Shown here one piece after another: positions 16,673 to 25,377 of a DNA stretch of 39,069 nucleotides. Origin of the DNA: JAAZMA01 sp036720245 (GTDB lineage Bacteria > Bacillota > Clostridia > Tissierellales > Tepidimicrobiaceae); assembly GCA_036720245.1 (NCBI GenBank), contig DAIMNI010000015.1:1-39069 (forward strand). Reading direction: 5' to 3'. The stretch's first letter is position 1, and every line of letters starts with the position of its first letter. The notes under the pieces are model-generated. The model was given only the letters and a program-made list of their open reading frames with translations, made no database searches and had not been told where the DNA came from. Made by a program: the position numbers and the translations under genes.

Positions 16673-17375
16673 TGGTAAAAGTGTTTTAGCAATTATACCT
16701 GCTCGGGGTGGTTCTAAAGGAGTTCCAAGAAAAAACATAAAAGATTTATGTGGAAAACCACTAATAGCTTGGACTATAGAAGAGGCTTTAAAAAGCAAGT
16801 ACATAGATAGAACTATTGTATCTACAGAAGATGAGGAAATAGCAGAAATAAGCAGGAAATACGGAGCAGAAGTACCTTTTTTAAGACCGAAGGAACTAGC
16901 ACAAGATAATACGCTGACAATAGATGTAGTAATTGATTTAATTAATTGGCTGGGACAAAATGAAGGATATAAGTCTGATTATGTATGCGTATTGCAATGT
17001 ACATCACCTTTTAGAAAATATATCGATATAGATAAATGTTTAGAAAAAGTAGATACTATTCAAATGGATGGAATAGTATCAATTTGTGAAGTGGAAACCA
17101 ATCCATATTGGACAAATATATTTGAAGGAGATAGATTAAAATATTTTATTGAAGAAGGTAGAAGCCTAACTAGAAGACAACAATTACCTAAAGTATATAG
17201 ATATAATGGAGCAATTTATATAGTTAAGTGGGAAGTACTTATGGAACAAAAAACATTAGAACCTGAAAACATGACAGGATACGTCATGAACGGAGAAAAT
17301 TCAATTGATATAGACAGTATGATGGATTTTAAATTAGCAGAGTTATTAATAAAGGAACGTGAAAAAAATGCGTAA
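16665..17375 (+). CDS. legF: CMP-N,N'-diacetyllegionaminic acid synthase
   Basis: A 236-residue cytidylyltransferase that activates the finished nonulosonic acid with CTP, giving the donor used by the Maf transferase. The N-terminus has the NeuA-family CTP-binding motif IIPARGGSKGVPRKNI, followed by GKPLIAWTIEEAL and the conserved LQCTSPFR. It matches the short single-domain type (PtmB/LegF) and not the longer bifunctional sialate enzymes. It overlaps ptmE at the start and legG at the end. It could instead act on a related acid such as pseudaminic or sialic acid, but LegG, LegB and LegC types in the same operon favour legionaminic acid. Confidence 0.87.
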   Translation: MIDGKSVLAIIPARGGSKGVPRKNIKDLCGKPLIAWTIEEALKSKYIDRTIVSTEDEEIAEISRKYGAEVPFLRPKELAQDNTLTIDVVIDLINWLGQNEGYKSDYVCVLQCTSPFRKYIDIDKCLEKVDTIQMDGIVSICEVETNPYWTNIFEGDRLKYFIEEGRSLTRRQQLPKVYRYNGAIYIVKWEVLMEQKTLEPENMTGYVMNGENSIDIDSMMDFKLAELLIKEREKNA

Positions 17376-18519
17376 AATTGCGGCGGTTACTGGGACAAGG
17401 GCAGAGTATGGGCTACTTTATTGGACAATGAAAAGAATTCAAATGGATGATGGTTTAGAGTTACAGTTAATTGTAACTGGAAGTCATCTTAGCTCTAAGT
17501 ATGGAAACACTATAGAGCAGATTAAAGAAGATGGTTTTAAAATAGATGAAGAGATAGAAATTGATATAAATTTCTATAAAAAAAGTTCAATTTCTAAGTC
17601 AATGGGTCTTGAAATGATACAAATGGCACAAGGTTTTGAAAGATTAAAACCAGATATGTTGCTAGTACTTGGAGATAGATATGAAGTTTTTGCTGCAGCT
17701 GTATGTGCTATGACAATGAATATACCAATAGCTCATATATCAGGTGGCGAAATCACAGAAGGAGCTATTGATGAACAAATAAGACATGCAATTACGAAAA
17801 TGGCTCACATACATTTTCCAGGCGCAGAATGTTATGCAGAAAACATAAAGAAAATGGGGGAAGAATCTTGGAGAATATTTAATGTTGGAGATCCTGGAAT
17901 TGAAAATATAAAAAATACTAAATTAATGACAAAAGAAGAAATAAAAGAAGATTTAGATATAGATATTGATGAGGAAACATTACTAATTACTTATCATCCA
18001 GTGACTCTTGAGATCGAAGACCTTCCTAGTCAAATATCTAATTTGTTAGAAGCATTATCTGAATTAGATAAAAAAATGATTATCACATATCCTAATGCTG
18101 ACTATGGAAATGATTATATTATAAAAGAATTAAACAAGTTTTCTAAAGAGAATAATAATGTATATCTGTTTAAAAATTTAGGTAATAGAAGATATTTAAG
18201 TATTATGAAAAATTGTGGAGTGGTTGTTGGAAATTCATCAAGTGCTTTAGTTGAAGCACCATATCTAAAAGTGCCAGTTGTAGATATTGGGAATAGACAA
18301 AAAGGACGATTAAAAGCTGAAAATATTATTAGTTGTTCTAATGATAGTAAGGACATTATTAATGCCATAAACAAGTCATTGAGTAGTGAATTTAAAGAAA
18401 AAGTTAAAAACGTTAAAAGCTTATATGGAGAAGGAAGTACTAGTGAAGAAATAGTTAAAGTTTTAAAACAAATTGATATTGATGACAAACTATTAAAAAA
18501 GAAATTAGTTTGGAGGTAA
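17368..18519 (+). CDS. legG: UDP/GDP-N,N'-diacetylbacillosamine 2-epimerase (hydrolysing)
   Basis: A 383-residue enzyme of the NeuC/LegG family. It removes the nucleotide from diacetylbacillosamine and inverts C2 to give 2,4-diacetamido-2,4,6-trideoxymannose. It opens with the signature RKIAAVTGTRAEYGLL and carries the conserved VLGDRYE, HISGGEITEGAIDE and the C-terminal GNSSSALVEAP. I choose ATG 17368, with AAAGGA 11 bases upstream. GTG 17359 is only 2 bases from that site. It overlaps legF by 8 bases and is followed four bases later by legI. Confidence 0.87.
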   Translation: MRKIAAVTGTRAEYGLLYWTMKRIQMDDGLELQLIVTGSHLSSKYGNTIEQIKEDGFKIDEEIEIDINFYKKSSISKSMGLEMIQMAQGFERLKPDMLLVLGDRYEVFAAAVCAMTMNIPIAHISGGEITEGAIDEQIRHAITKMAHIHFPGAECYAENIKKMGEESWRIFNVGDPGIENIKNTKLMTKEEIKEDLDIDIDEETLLITYHPVTLEIEDLPSQISNLLEALSELDKKMIITYPNADYGNDYIIKELNKFSKENNNVYLFKNLGNRRYLSIMKNCGVVVGNSSSALVEAPYLKVPVVDIGNRQKGRLKAENIISCSNDSKDIINAINKSLSSEFKEKVKNVKSLYGEGSTSEEIVKVLKQIDIDDKLLKKKLVWR

Positions 18520-18523
18520 ATAT

Positions 18524-19528
18524 ATGTCAACTTTTATTATTGCGGAAGCTGGGGTTAATCATAATGGAGATATTGAGCTTGCAAAAAAATTGGTTGATAT
18601 GGCTGTTGAATGTGGTGCAGATGCAGTTAAATTTCAAACGTTTAAAGCATATGAATGTGCGGGAGTATTTGCAGAAAAAGCACAATATCAAAATGAGAAT
18701 ATGCCAATAAATGAAAGCCAATTTGATATGATTAGTAAATTGGAACTTTCATTTGAACAGTTTATAAAAATAAAGAGGTATTGTGATAAAAAAGGTATTA
18801 TATTCATTTCTACACCTGATGGAATTGAAAGCCTAGACTTTTTAATTAGTTTAGATGTACCTTTAATAAAGATAGGTTCTACAGAAATTACCAATTTAGA
18901 TTTTTTGAAATCAATTGGGGAAACAGGTAAACCTATAATATTATCGACTGGAATGAGTACATTGGGTGAAGTAGAAAATGCAATAAATACAATTTATTCT
19001 ACTGGTAATAAAGATGTGCGAATTATGCATTGTACTACAGATTATCCTACAAGTATTGAAGATGTAAATATTAAAGCCATGATAACTATGAAGAACGCGT
19101 TTCAGGTTTCTGTTGGATTTTCAGATCATACATTAGGATTTGAGGCGGCTATTTCAGCAGTATCTTTAGGAGCAGAATTTATTGAAAAACATATAACTTT
19201 AGATAGGAGCATGGAAGGCCCTGATCATAAGGCTTCTATGCCTCCAGTGGAATTTAAGGAATATGTTAAATATATCAGAAATACAGAGAAATTATTGGGA
19301 GATGGAATCAAGAAACCAACGGAACGGGAAAAGGTTATAATGAAAGATGTGCGTAGAAGTATTGTTGCAGCTTTTGATTTAAAAAAAGGAACTATGTTAG
19401 AAAAAAGTATGCTTACGTATAAACGTCCAGGGAATGGGATAAAACCTGAATTCACAGATGTATTGATAGGCAAAGAATTAAAAAGAGCTTTAAGTAAGGA
19501 TGAGGTAATATCATGGGTGGATGTATAA
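18524..19528 (+). CDS. legI: N,N'-diacetyllegionaminate synthase
   Basis: A 334-residue enzyme of the NeuB family that condenses phosphoenolpyruvate with the diacetamido-mannose sugar to form legionaminic acid. The barrel begins FIIAEAGVNHNGDIELAKKL and contains DAVKFQTFK, ILSTGMSTLGE, HCTTDYP and VGFSDHT, all metal- and PEP-site segments. The last 60 or so residues form the SAF (antifreeze-like) domain with RRSIVAAFDLKKGTML. The start ATG 18524 follows TTTGGAGG. The order and tight spacing put it in the legionaminic operon. Confidence 0.9.
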   Translation: MSTFIIAEAGVNHNGDIELAKKLVDMAVECGADAVKFQTFKAYECAGVFAEKAQYQNENMPINESQFDMISKLELSFEQFIKIKRYCDKKGIIFISTPDGIESLDFLISLDVPLIKIGSTEITNLDFLKSIGETGKPIILSTGMSTLGEVENAINTIYSTGNKDVRIMHCTTDYPTSIEDVNIKAMITMKNAFQVSVGFSDHTLGFEAAISAVSLGAEFIEKHITLDRSMEGPDHKASMPPVEFKEYVKYIRNTEKLLGDGIKKPTEREKVIMKDVRRSIVAAFDLKKGTMLEKSMLTYKRPGNGIKPEFTDVLIGKELKRALSKDEVISWVDV

Positions 19529-19554
19529 AGCCTATTGGCGGAGGGATTTATCAT

Positions 19555-20049
19555 ATGGAATTGAATTTTAAAAAATGTAGTGAAGAGGATTTTGAGGATT
19601 TTTATATTTTGCGATGTGACAAAGAAAATATATACTGGACAGGACATGATAAGGAACCCAATAAGGATAGTTTATATGAATGGTATACTGAACAATTAAG
19701 AAGAAATGATAGAATTATGTTTATTGCTAGAACGGATGGATTAAGTGAACCGATTGGATATTTATACCTAGATATTATTGGTAATACTGTTGAAATTTCG
19801 TATGCTATTAGCAGCAAAGAATGGAATCATGGATTTGGGACAAAGTTAATTTTATTTTCAATTAAATATTCCAAGAAAAACTTAATTAGTATTAAAAATA
19901 TTTATGGTTGGGTTTTTGATTTTAATTATGCTTCAATTAGATGTTTTGAGAAAAATAGATTTGTAAAAAGTGGAGAAATAAAATTATCTTATTTTGAACC
20001 AGGGAAACAATATTTTTTAATGTCTAAATATGAATATTCCATAGAATAA
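19555..20049 (+). CDS. GNAT-family N-acetyltransferase in the legionaminic operon
   Basis: A 164-residue acetyl-CoA-dependent acetyltransferase. It shows the GNAT pattern of IGYLYLDIIG, EISYAISSKEWNHGFGTKLI (the pyrophosphate-binding turn before helix 2) and NYASIRCFEKNRFVKSGE. I start at ATG 19555 because GGAGGG lies nine bases before it. The longer frame overlapping legI has no site. The route already has a LegH-type acetyltransferase next door, so this enzyme is extra. It may add or replace an N-acyl or O-acetyl group to make a legionaminic acid variant. Its closest logic is PseH of the pseudaminic route, but no pseudaminic-specific genes are present. Confidence 0.75.
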   Translation: MELNFKKCSEEDFEDFYILRCDKENIYWTGHDKEPNKDSLYEWYTEQLRRNDRIMFIARTDGLSEPIGYLYLDIIGNTVEISYAISSKEWNHGFGTKLILFSIKYSKKNLISIKNIYGWVFDFNYASIRCFEKNRFVKSGEIKLSYFEPGKQYFLMSKYEYSIE

Positions 20050-20082
20050 AAGTATAAAAAATTTAATTTGTGGAGTGGTAAA

Positions 20083-20730
20083 ATGAAGAAAAATATAGTA
20101 ATTGTAGGTAGTGGTCAGCATGCAAAGGTAGTATTATATAATGCTATTTGTCAAAATAAATATAATGTTGTTGGTTTTATTAATGGCTGTAGAGATGATG
20201 TTCAAAAAAAAATCTATGATATACCAGTAATAGGAACAGATGATATAATAGACAATCTAATTTGTGAATACTGTATTGAAGGATATATATTGGGTGTAGG
20301 CAATATAAAGATTAGAAAGAAATTAATAGAATACTATGATAAAAGGTTAGAACCAGTTACTATAATTCACCCTAAAGCAGTGATTTCATCTTATTCTAGA
20401 ATAGGGAAGGGCACACTAATAGAATGTGGATGTTTAGTTACTCCAAATCCTGTTATAGGACGACATTGTGTAATAAATACAATGTCAGGAATAAATCATG
20501 ATAATGTTTTAGAAGATAATGTTTATATAGCAAGTGGAGTAACATTAAGTGGTGGAGTGGAAATTCAGGAAGACACATTAATAGATGATGGGGTAGTTAT
20601 AACTTTAGGCAAAAAGATTGGTAAAAGGTGTATAATTGGAGCTGGATCAGTAGTTACAAAGGATATTCCTGATGATTCCATTGCATATGGTATACCATCA
20701 AAGATAATTAGGAAAAATAATTTTGGTTAA
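20083..20730 (+). CDS. legH: Sugar N-acetyltransferase of the NeuD/PglD family (LegH-like)
   Basis: A 215-residue protein in two parts: a PglD-type N-terminal Rossmann domain (NIVIVGSGQHAKVV) and a left-handed beta-helix made of hexapeptide repeats (IGKGTLIECGCLVTPNPVIG and onward). NHDNVLEDNVYIA contains the family's likely catalytic His. The ending VVTKDIPDDSIAYGIPSKII is typical. It should acetylate the 4-amino sugar made by LegC. ATG 20083 with TGGAG is preferred over the upstream TTG. It is 33 bases after the GNAT gene and 23 before legB. Confidence 0.8.
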   Translation: MKKNIVIVGSGQHAKVVLYNAICQNKYNVVGFINGCRDDVQKKIYDIPVIGTDDIIDNLICEYCIEGYILGVGNIKIRKKLIEYYDKRLEPVTIIHPKAVISSYSRIGKGTLIECGCLVTPNPVIGRHCVINTMSGINHDNVLEDNVYIASGVTLSGGVEIQEDTLIDDGVVITLGKKIGKRCIIGAGSVVTKDIPDDSIAYGIPSKIIRKNNFG

Positions 20731-20753
20731 TTATAGATTGAAGGAGAATCAAA

Positions 20754-21746
20754 ATGAATTTTAAAGGTAAAAAAGTTTTAATTACAGGATCAGAAGGTTT
20801 TATTGGTAGTCATTTGACAGAGACATTAGTCGAACTTGGGGCAGAAGTTACTGCATTAGTACAATACAATTCTTTTAATAATTGGGGATGGATAGATACT
20901 TTTAATGATAAAATCAAGGATAGTATAGAAGTAGTTACAGGAGATATTAGAGAATACGATAATATGAAAAGAATAATAAAGGGAAAAGATGTAGTATTTC
21001 ATTTAGCAGCGCTTATAGCAATTCCATATTCTTATTTATCACCCATGGCATATGTAAGAACAAATGTAGAAGGGACTACAAATGTTTTAGAGGCTTGTAG
21101 AGATTATGAAGTGGAAAAAATAATACATACTTCTACATCTGAAACTTATGGAACGGCTCTTTATGTTCCAATAGATGAAAAGCATCCAATGCAAGGGCAA
21201 TCTCCTTATTCAGCGTCTAAAATTGCTGCAGATAAGATGGCGGAAAGTTTTTATAGAAGTTTCGGCACACCAGTTGCAACGATTAGGCCGTTTAATACAT
21301 ATGGTCCGAGACAATCTGCAAGAGCAGTTATACCTACTATTATTTCACAAATATTATCAGGGAAAAGGGAAATTAGATTAGGAAGTTTAACTCCTACTAG
21401 AGATTTCAACTATGTAAAAGACACTGTAGAAGCTTTTATAAGCGTAGCTGAAAGTGACAAAACAATAGGACAAGTTGTAAATGTTGGCTCAAATCATGAA
21501 ATAAGCATAGGAGATTTAGCCAGGAATATTATAGAATTAACTAATAATGAAGTAAAAATAATATGTGACGAGGAACGTTTAAGACCAGAAAAATCTGAGG
21601 TAAATAGATTATGGGCTGACAATGCTAAGATTAAGGAACTAATAGGGTGGGAACCTAAATATGCTCTTAAAGAAGGATTAAAAGAAACTATTCATTGGAT
21701 AGAAAACAATATGGAATATTATAAGCCAGATATATATAATGTTTGA
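20754..21746 (+). CDS. legB: NDP-GlcNAc 4,6-dehydratase
   Basis: A 330-residue extended short-chain dehydrogenase. The NAD site is ITGSEGFIGSHL (residues 10-21). The catalytic region is TSTSETYGT with Thr131 and a Y152-x3-K156 motif (PYSASKIAADK). The conserved TIRPFNTYGPRQ follows. The enzyme removes water across C4-C6 of the nucleotide-linked N-acetylglucosamine to give a 4-keto-6-deoxy sugar, the substrate of LegC. The start ATG 20754 follows AAGGAG. The operon includes a ptmE-like gene, so the natural substrate is probably the GDP-sugar as in Campylobacter, although this is inferred. Confidence 0.87.
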   Translation: MNFKGKKVLITGSEGFIGSHLTETLVELGAEVTALVQYNSFNNWGWIDTFNDKIKDSIEVVTGDIREYDNMKRIIKGKDVVFHLAALIAIPYSYLSPMAYVRTNVEGTTNVLEACRDYEVEKIIHTSTSETYGTALYVPIDEKHPMQGQSPYSASKIAADKMAESFYRSFGTPVATIRPFNTYGPRQSARAVIPTIISQILSGKREIRLGSLTPTRDFNYVKDTVEAFISVAESDKTIGQVVNVGSNHEISIGDLARNIIELTNNEVKIICDEERLRPEKSEVNRLWADNAKIKELIGWEPKYALKEGLKETIHWIENNMEYYKPDIYNV

Positions 21747-21764
21747 TGGATTGGAGTTGTTTAT

Positions 21765-22871
21765 ATGATACCATTATGTGTACCAAAGATAAAAGGTAAT
21801 GAGTGGAAATATATAAAAGAATGTTTAGATACAAATTGGGTCTCTTCAGCAGGATCATATGTAGATAGGTTTGAAAAGGATTTTGCTAACTTTTTAAATG
21901 TAAAAAAAGCGGTAGTAATGTCTAATGGCACCAGTGCTTTATTTTTGGCACTAAAGATATTGGATATAAAAGAAGACGATGAGGTAATTGTACCATCTCT
22001 TACTTTTATATCATCAGTAAATGTTATAAAATATGTAGGGGCTAAGCCAGTTTTTGTGGATGTATGTAGAGATACATTTGTAATGAATGTGGAAAAGGTT
22101 GAGGAATTAATAGGGCCTAGAACAAAGGCAATACTACCAGTACATGTGTATGGTCATCCTGTAGATATGGGCCCTTTGATTGATATTGCAAAAAAACATA
22201 ATCTTTATATTGTGGAAGATGCTACAGAAAGCTTAGGTTCGTTATATAAAAACAAACATACTGGAACAATTGGAGATATGGGTTGTTTTAGTTTTAATGG
22301 CAATAAACTTATAACCACAGGTGGTGGAGGAATGCTTGTTACCAATAACGAAAGATCAGGAGAGAGGGCAAAGCATTTATCCACACAGGCAAAGGAAAAT
22401 ATGGAAAATAATGCGTTCCAACATAATGAAATAGGTTATAATTTTAGGCTACCTAATATTTTAGCAGCAATGGGATGTGCTCAACTTGAAAATATAGATG
22501 AATACATGCAAGATAAGATAGAACATGCCAATTACTATAACGAATTACTTAAAGATGTAAAAGGTATCACATTACCTACAGAAAAAGAATGGGCTAAAAA
22601 TGTACACTGGCTTTATTCTATAGTAGTAGAAGATGAATATGGAATTAGTAAAGATGAATTAATAGAAATATTAGCAGAAAATGAAATAGAATCTAGACCA
22701 TTTTTCATGCCAATAAATAAAATGCCCCCATATATAGATTGCAAGCATGGGGATTTATCTTTAACAGAAGAGTTAAGTAGAAAAGGATTGAATCTGCCTA
22801 GCTCAGTAGGGCTTAGGAAGGAAGAAATTGAAAAGGTGTGTGAAGTAATAATCACCAACCAAAGGAGTTGA
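21765..22871 (+). CDS. legC: PLP-dependent sugar 4-aminotransferase
   Basis: A 368-residue aminotransferase of the DegT/DnrJ/EryC1 family. It transfers an amino group to the 4-keto sugar. Key features are NGTSALFLAL (PLP phosphate contacts), VEDATESLGS (the Asp that binds the pyridine nitrogen) and FSFNGNKLITTGGGG with the Schiff-base Lys181. ATG 21765 has only a weak site (GGAGTTG). It is the last of the sugar-making genes, and the next gene begins four bases after its stop, so all appear co-transcribed. Confidence 0.87.
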   Translation: MIPLCVPKIKGNEWKYIKECLDTNWVSSAGSYVDRFEKDFANFLNVKKAVVMSNGTSALFLALKILDIKEDDEVIVPSLTFISSVNVIKYVGAKPVFVDVCRDTFVMNVEKVEELIGPRTKAILPVHVYGHPVDMGPLIDIAKKHNLYIVEDATESLGSLYKNKHTGTIGDMGCFSFNGNKLITTGGGGMLVTNNERSGERAKHLSTQAKENMENNAFQHNEIGYNFRLPNILAAMGCAQLENIDEYMQDKIEHANYYNELLKDVKGITLPTEKEWAKNVHWLYSIVVEDEYGISKDELIEILAENEIESRPFFMPINKMPPYIDCKHGDLSLTEELSRKGLNLPSSVGLRKEEIEKVCEVIITNQRS

Positions 22872-22875
22872 TTCT

Positions 22876-23073
22876 ATGGACATAGCAGCATTATCAATGG
22901 GGCTAAGTCAAATGAAAGCAGCGGAAGGAGCTAGTGCTTCTGTACTAAAAATGGCTATGGATAATATGAAGGGGCAAAGTGTTGACTTGGCAAAGATGTT
23001 GGAAGTAAATACAAAAATTATGGAACAATCAGTTAATCCTCATATTGGAGGAAATATTGATATTTCTATTTAG
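22876..23073 (+). CDS. YjfB-family putative motility protein
   Basis: A 65-residue protein: MDIAALSMGLSQMKAAEGAS, then a helix with VLKMAMDNMKGQSVDLAKML and a tail ending NPHIGGNIDISI. This pattern is that of the small YjfB motility family found in flagellated Firmicutes, whose molecular role is not established. It starts at ATG 22876 with CAAAGGAG. It ends the glycosylation operon and is closed by a terminator, which supports a link with flagella. Confidence 0.8.
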   Translation: MDIAALSMGLSQMKAAEGASASVLKMAMDNMKGQSVDLAKMLEVNTKIMEQSVNPHIGGNIDISI

Positions 23074-23078
23074 AGGTG

Positions 23079-23106
23079 GCTCTACTTATGTAGAGCTTAT
23101 TTTTTC
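23079..23106 (+). terminator. Terminator of the glycosylation operon
   Basis: GCTCTAC (23079-23085) and GTAGAGC (23090-23096) form a 7-bp stem with a TTAT loop, followed by TTATTTTTT. It separates the flagellar genes from the toxin-antitoxin pair. Confidence 0.85.
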
Positions 23107-23237
23107 ATAAATATTTCATAAAATAACAAGGATTTTTCAAGAATTTGTCGAATAAAATAAATATATATGTAAGATATGCCATAGATGAATATGAGTATTG
23201 CTTAAATCTTGTTTTTAACTTGAAAGAGGGGGATATT

Positions 23238-24521
23238 ATGGGAACAAATCTATTAGAAGGGAGAATGGATTATCTATTTAGAAAATTGTATGGATGTACT
23301 ATAAGTCAAATGAACTTACAGGATTTTGAAGGAATTATTATGGGAATAGATGCTATTGACAATTTTTATGATGATTCATATACATATTTTATACTTCCTG
23401 ATGTTGATGCTTTTTGGGAGTATAACCTTTATAGAGTGTTGGGGAGTGGAAAATACGGATTTACTATAGAAGAACTGGGATATATTGACCCAGACGAAGT
23501 TTGTGGAGGGATAATTGATGAAAATGGAAAGTGTCATTGGGAAAGATATAAGGAGGATCGATTTTGGTTTGAAATAATAGTAAAACAACTTAAAGAAAAA
23601 TATGGGTTTGATGGACTTTATCATGTTACCGATTTTTCAAATTTACAGAACATATTCAATAGTGAATATTTAAGAAGTAGAAATGAATGTGAATATAATA
23701 ATATATCATTTATGGATAGTGCCTCTAGTAGTGTTATGAGTCATACTTCTCTAGATATTAGGGAGTGTGTTAGATTTTATTATAGACCAAAATCACCAAC
23801 TCTTTATGTAAACGAAGGGATTAAGTTGAAAGATTATATGAATACTAATCCACATCTTCCTATACCAGTTTATTTAGTTTTTGATGAGGAGCTTATATAT
23901 TTAGATACCACTGAGTTTACTGATAGGAATGCCGGATGTAATGATGTGAATGTTGGAAATAATTTTAAACTTTTTTATAATGTTGATTGGGAGAAGGTAT
24001 TTGGTAACAGGTATTATATAGGTGAATGGAGAAATAAAATGCAAGCAGAATTATTAAGTAAGGTTCCAGTGTCCCTGGATTATTTAAATAAAATAATATT
24101 TCGTTGTGAGGCTGATATGAAGAGAGCTATTAATTTATTTGGATATGATAATAGATATGTTGTAAATTTAAAAGTTTTTTCGGATAAAAACAATTATTCA
24201 TCCTGTAAACCTTGGCATTATAATAACTTTATTAAAGATTATCATATTAGGCATTTGGATAAAACAGTGAACTTAGATATGCTATTATTAGACATACAAT
24301 TTCAGAAACCTTGGGAAAATTATGAAACCAATATTTTAATTAAAAATAGGTTTGGTAAAATTCTGAAGAGAATAACTTTTGATTATAGCACTTCTAGGAA
24401 AACTAATGAACGCTATTCAATGCAATTACTGTTTGATGATTTTAAAGAAAATTATTATAAGCTGGAAGTTTATTTAAATGATATACTATGTATAGAAGAA
24501 TATTTAGAAAAGTATAGGTGA
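23238..24521 (+). CDS. darT: DarT-like DNA ADP-ribosyltransferase toxin with N- and C-terminal extensions
   Basis: A 427-residue protein from ATG 23238 (AGAGGGGG site). A TTG at 23145 would add 31 residues but has a poorer site. Residues about 125-290 carry DarT (DUF4433) features: GLYHVTDFSNLQNIF (NAD-binding His129), CVRFYYRPKSPTLY (matching the family's FYF-P-x-SPM-Y block) and the NRYYIGEWRNKMQAELL segment with the likely catalytic Glu271. DarT attaches ADP-ribose to thymidine in single-stranded DNA and blocks replication. DarG reverses it. Typical DarT is about 210 residues. Here about 120 residues precede the domain and about 130 follow it, and neither part is recognised. The tail looks beta-rich. 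The partner gene overlaps the stop codon. Confidence 0.75.
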   Translation: MGTNLLEGRMDYLFRKLYGCTISQMNLQDFEGIIMGIDAIDNFYDDSYTYFILPDVDAFWEYNLYRVLGSGKYGFTIEELGYIDPDEVCGGIIDENGKCHWERYKEDRFWFEIIVKQLKEKYGFDGLYHVTDFSNLQNIFNSEYLRSRNECEYNNISFMDSASSSVMSHTSLDIRECVRFYYRPKSPTLYVNEGIKLKDYMNTNPHLPIPVYLVFDEELIYLDTTEFTDRNAGCNDVNVGNNFKLFYNVDWEKVFGNRYYIGEWRNKMQAELLSKVPVSLDYLNKIIFRCEADMKRAINLFGYDNRYVVNLKVFSDKNNYSSCKPWHYNNFIKDYHIRHLDKTVNLDMLLLDIQFQKPWENYETNILIKNRFGKILKRITFDYSTSRKTNERYSMQLLFDDFKENYYKLEVYLNDILCIEEYLEKYR

Positions 24522-25255
24522 TGAATATGATAAAATATTTTGAAGGTACAGTGTTTAATGCTCCTGTAAAAACCTATGTCAATACGGTTAATTGCTCAGG
24601 TATAATGGGGGCTGGAATTGCTTTGGAATTTAAATTGAGATATCCAGAGATGTATGAAGATTATGCAAAAAGATGTAATGACAAAAAATTGGTTCTTGGA
24701 AGACCTTATATATACGAATATTCAAATGACATATGGATTATGAATTTTCCCACTAAAAACCATTGGAAATATCCTTCAAAGATTGAGTGGATTGAAAACG
24801 GTTTGAAATACTTTTTAGAAAATCACAATAAAAAAAATATCGAATCCATAGCCTTCCCCAAATTAGGAACTTCTAATGGAAAATTAGATTGGATAGGAGT
24901 AAAGACTATTATGGAGAAGTATTTAAATGATTTAGATATTGATGTGTATATTTGCCTAGATGAGAAGAAAGAAGCTCAGGGAATAGAAAAAAAGATGCTA
25001 GAAAGTCTTAACAAAGATTCTTTAGAAATATTGATTAAAAATGCAGATATCAATAAAAAACAGTCTCAAATTATTGTCGATAATCTACCAATAAATAGGT
25101 TTTGGCATATATCTAAGCTGAAGGGAATTGGAAAAGTTACTTATGAAAAGATATTCAGATATTATTATACTAAAGCTATTGATTCAGACTATGGACAAGA
25201 ATTAGACTATAGCTCAGATTCAAATGAACAATTATCATTTATAATGGAAGAGTAG
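24521..25255 (+). CDS. darG: DarG-like macrodomain antitoxin
   Basis: A 244-residue protein. Residues about 3-150 are a macrodomain: YVNTVNCSGIMGAGIALEFK near the start, then IMNFPTKNHWKYPSKIEWIE and AFPKLGTSNGKLDW, all hallmark DarG segments. DarG hydrolyses the ADP-ribose that DarT adds to DNA. The remaining 90 or so residues form a helical tail, including SKLKGIGKVTYEKIFRYYY, where canonical DarG binds the toxin. This tail is shorter than usual. The start is ATG 24521 (sharing bases with the toxin stop) or ATG 24527 with AGGTG at better spacing. Toxin first and antitoxin second, translationally coupled, is the normal darTG order. Confidence 0.8.
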   Translation: MNMIKYFEGTVFNAPVKTYVNTVNCSGIMGAGIALEFKLRYPEMYEDYAKRCNDKKLVLGRPYIYEYSNDIWIMNFPTKNHWKYPSKIEWIENGLKYFLENHNKKNIESIAFPKLGTSNGKLDWIGVKTIMEKYLNDLDIDVYICLDEKKEAQGIEKKMLESLNKDSLEILIKNADINKKQSQIIVDNLPINRFWHISKLKGIGKVTYEKIFRYYYTKAIDSDYGQELDYSSDSNEQLSFIMEE

Positions 25256-25294
25256 ATGCCGCAAAAATACCCGTCCCACCCCGCCTTCCATCGC

Positions 25295-25347
25295 AAGGGG
25301 ACGGTTCTTCTGCGTTTGCTAAAACAACACAGAAGAACCGTCCCCTT
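25295..25347. repeat. GGGGACGG-type long inverted repeat / terminator-like hairpin
   Basis: AAGGGGACGGTTCTTCTG (25295-25312) has its exact reverse complement at 25330-25347, with a 17-base loop. The GC content is far above the surroundings. A degenerate half copy (CCCGTCCCACCCCGCC) precedes it at about 25270. I recognise hairpins with this GGGGACGGTTCTT core as dispersed palindromic repeats in many Firmicutes. Here it sits right after darG and could also end its transcript. Confidence 0.8.
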
Positions 25348-25377
25348 GTGTCTTCGAAATCTCTGAACCAGCAAAAC

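Noticed and set aside
19513..19554. Upstream extension of the GNAT acetyltransferase (MGGCIKPIGGG...)
   Set aside because: It overlaps legI and has no ribosome site, while GGAGGG lies correctly before the ATG at 19555.
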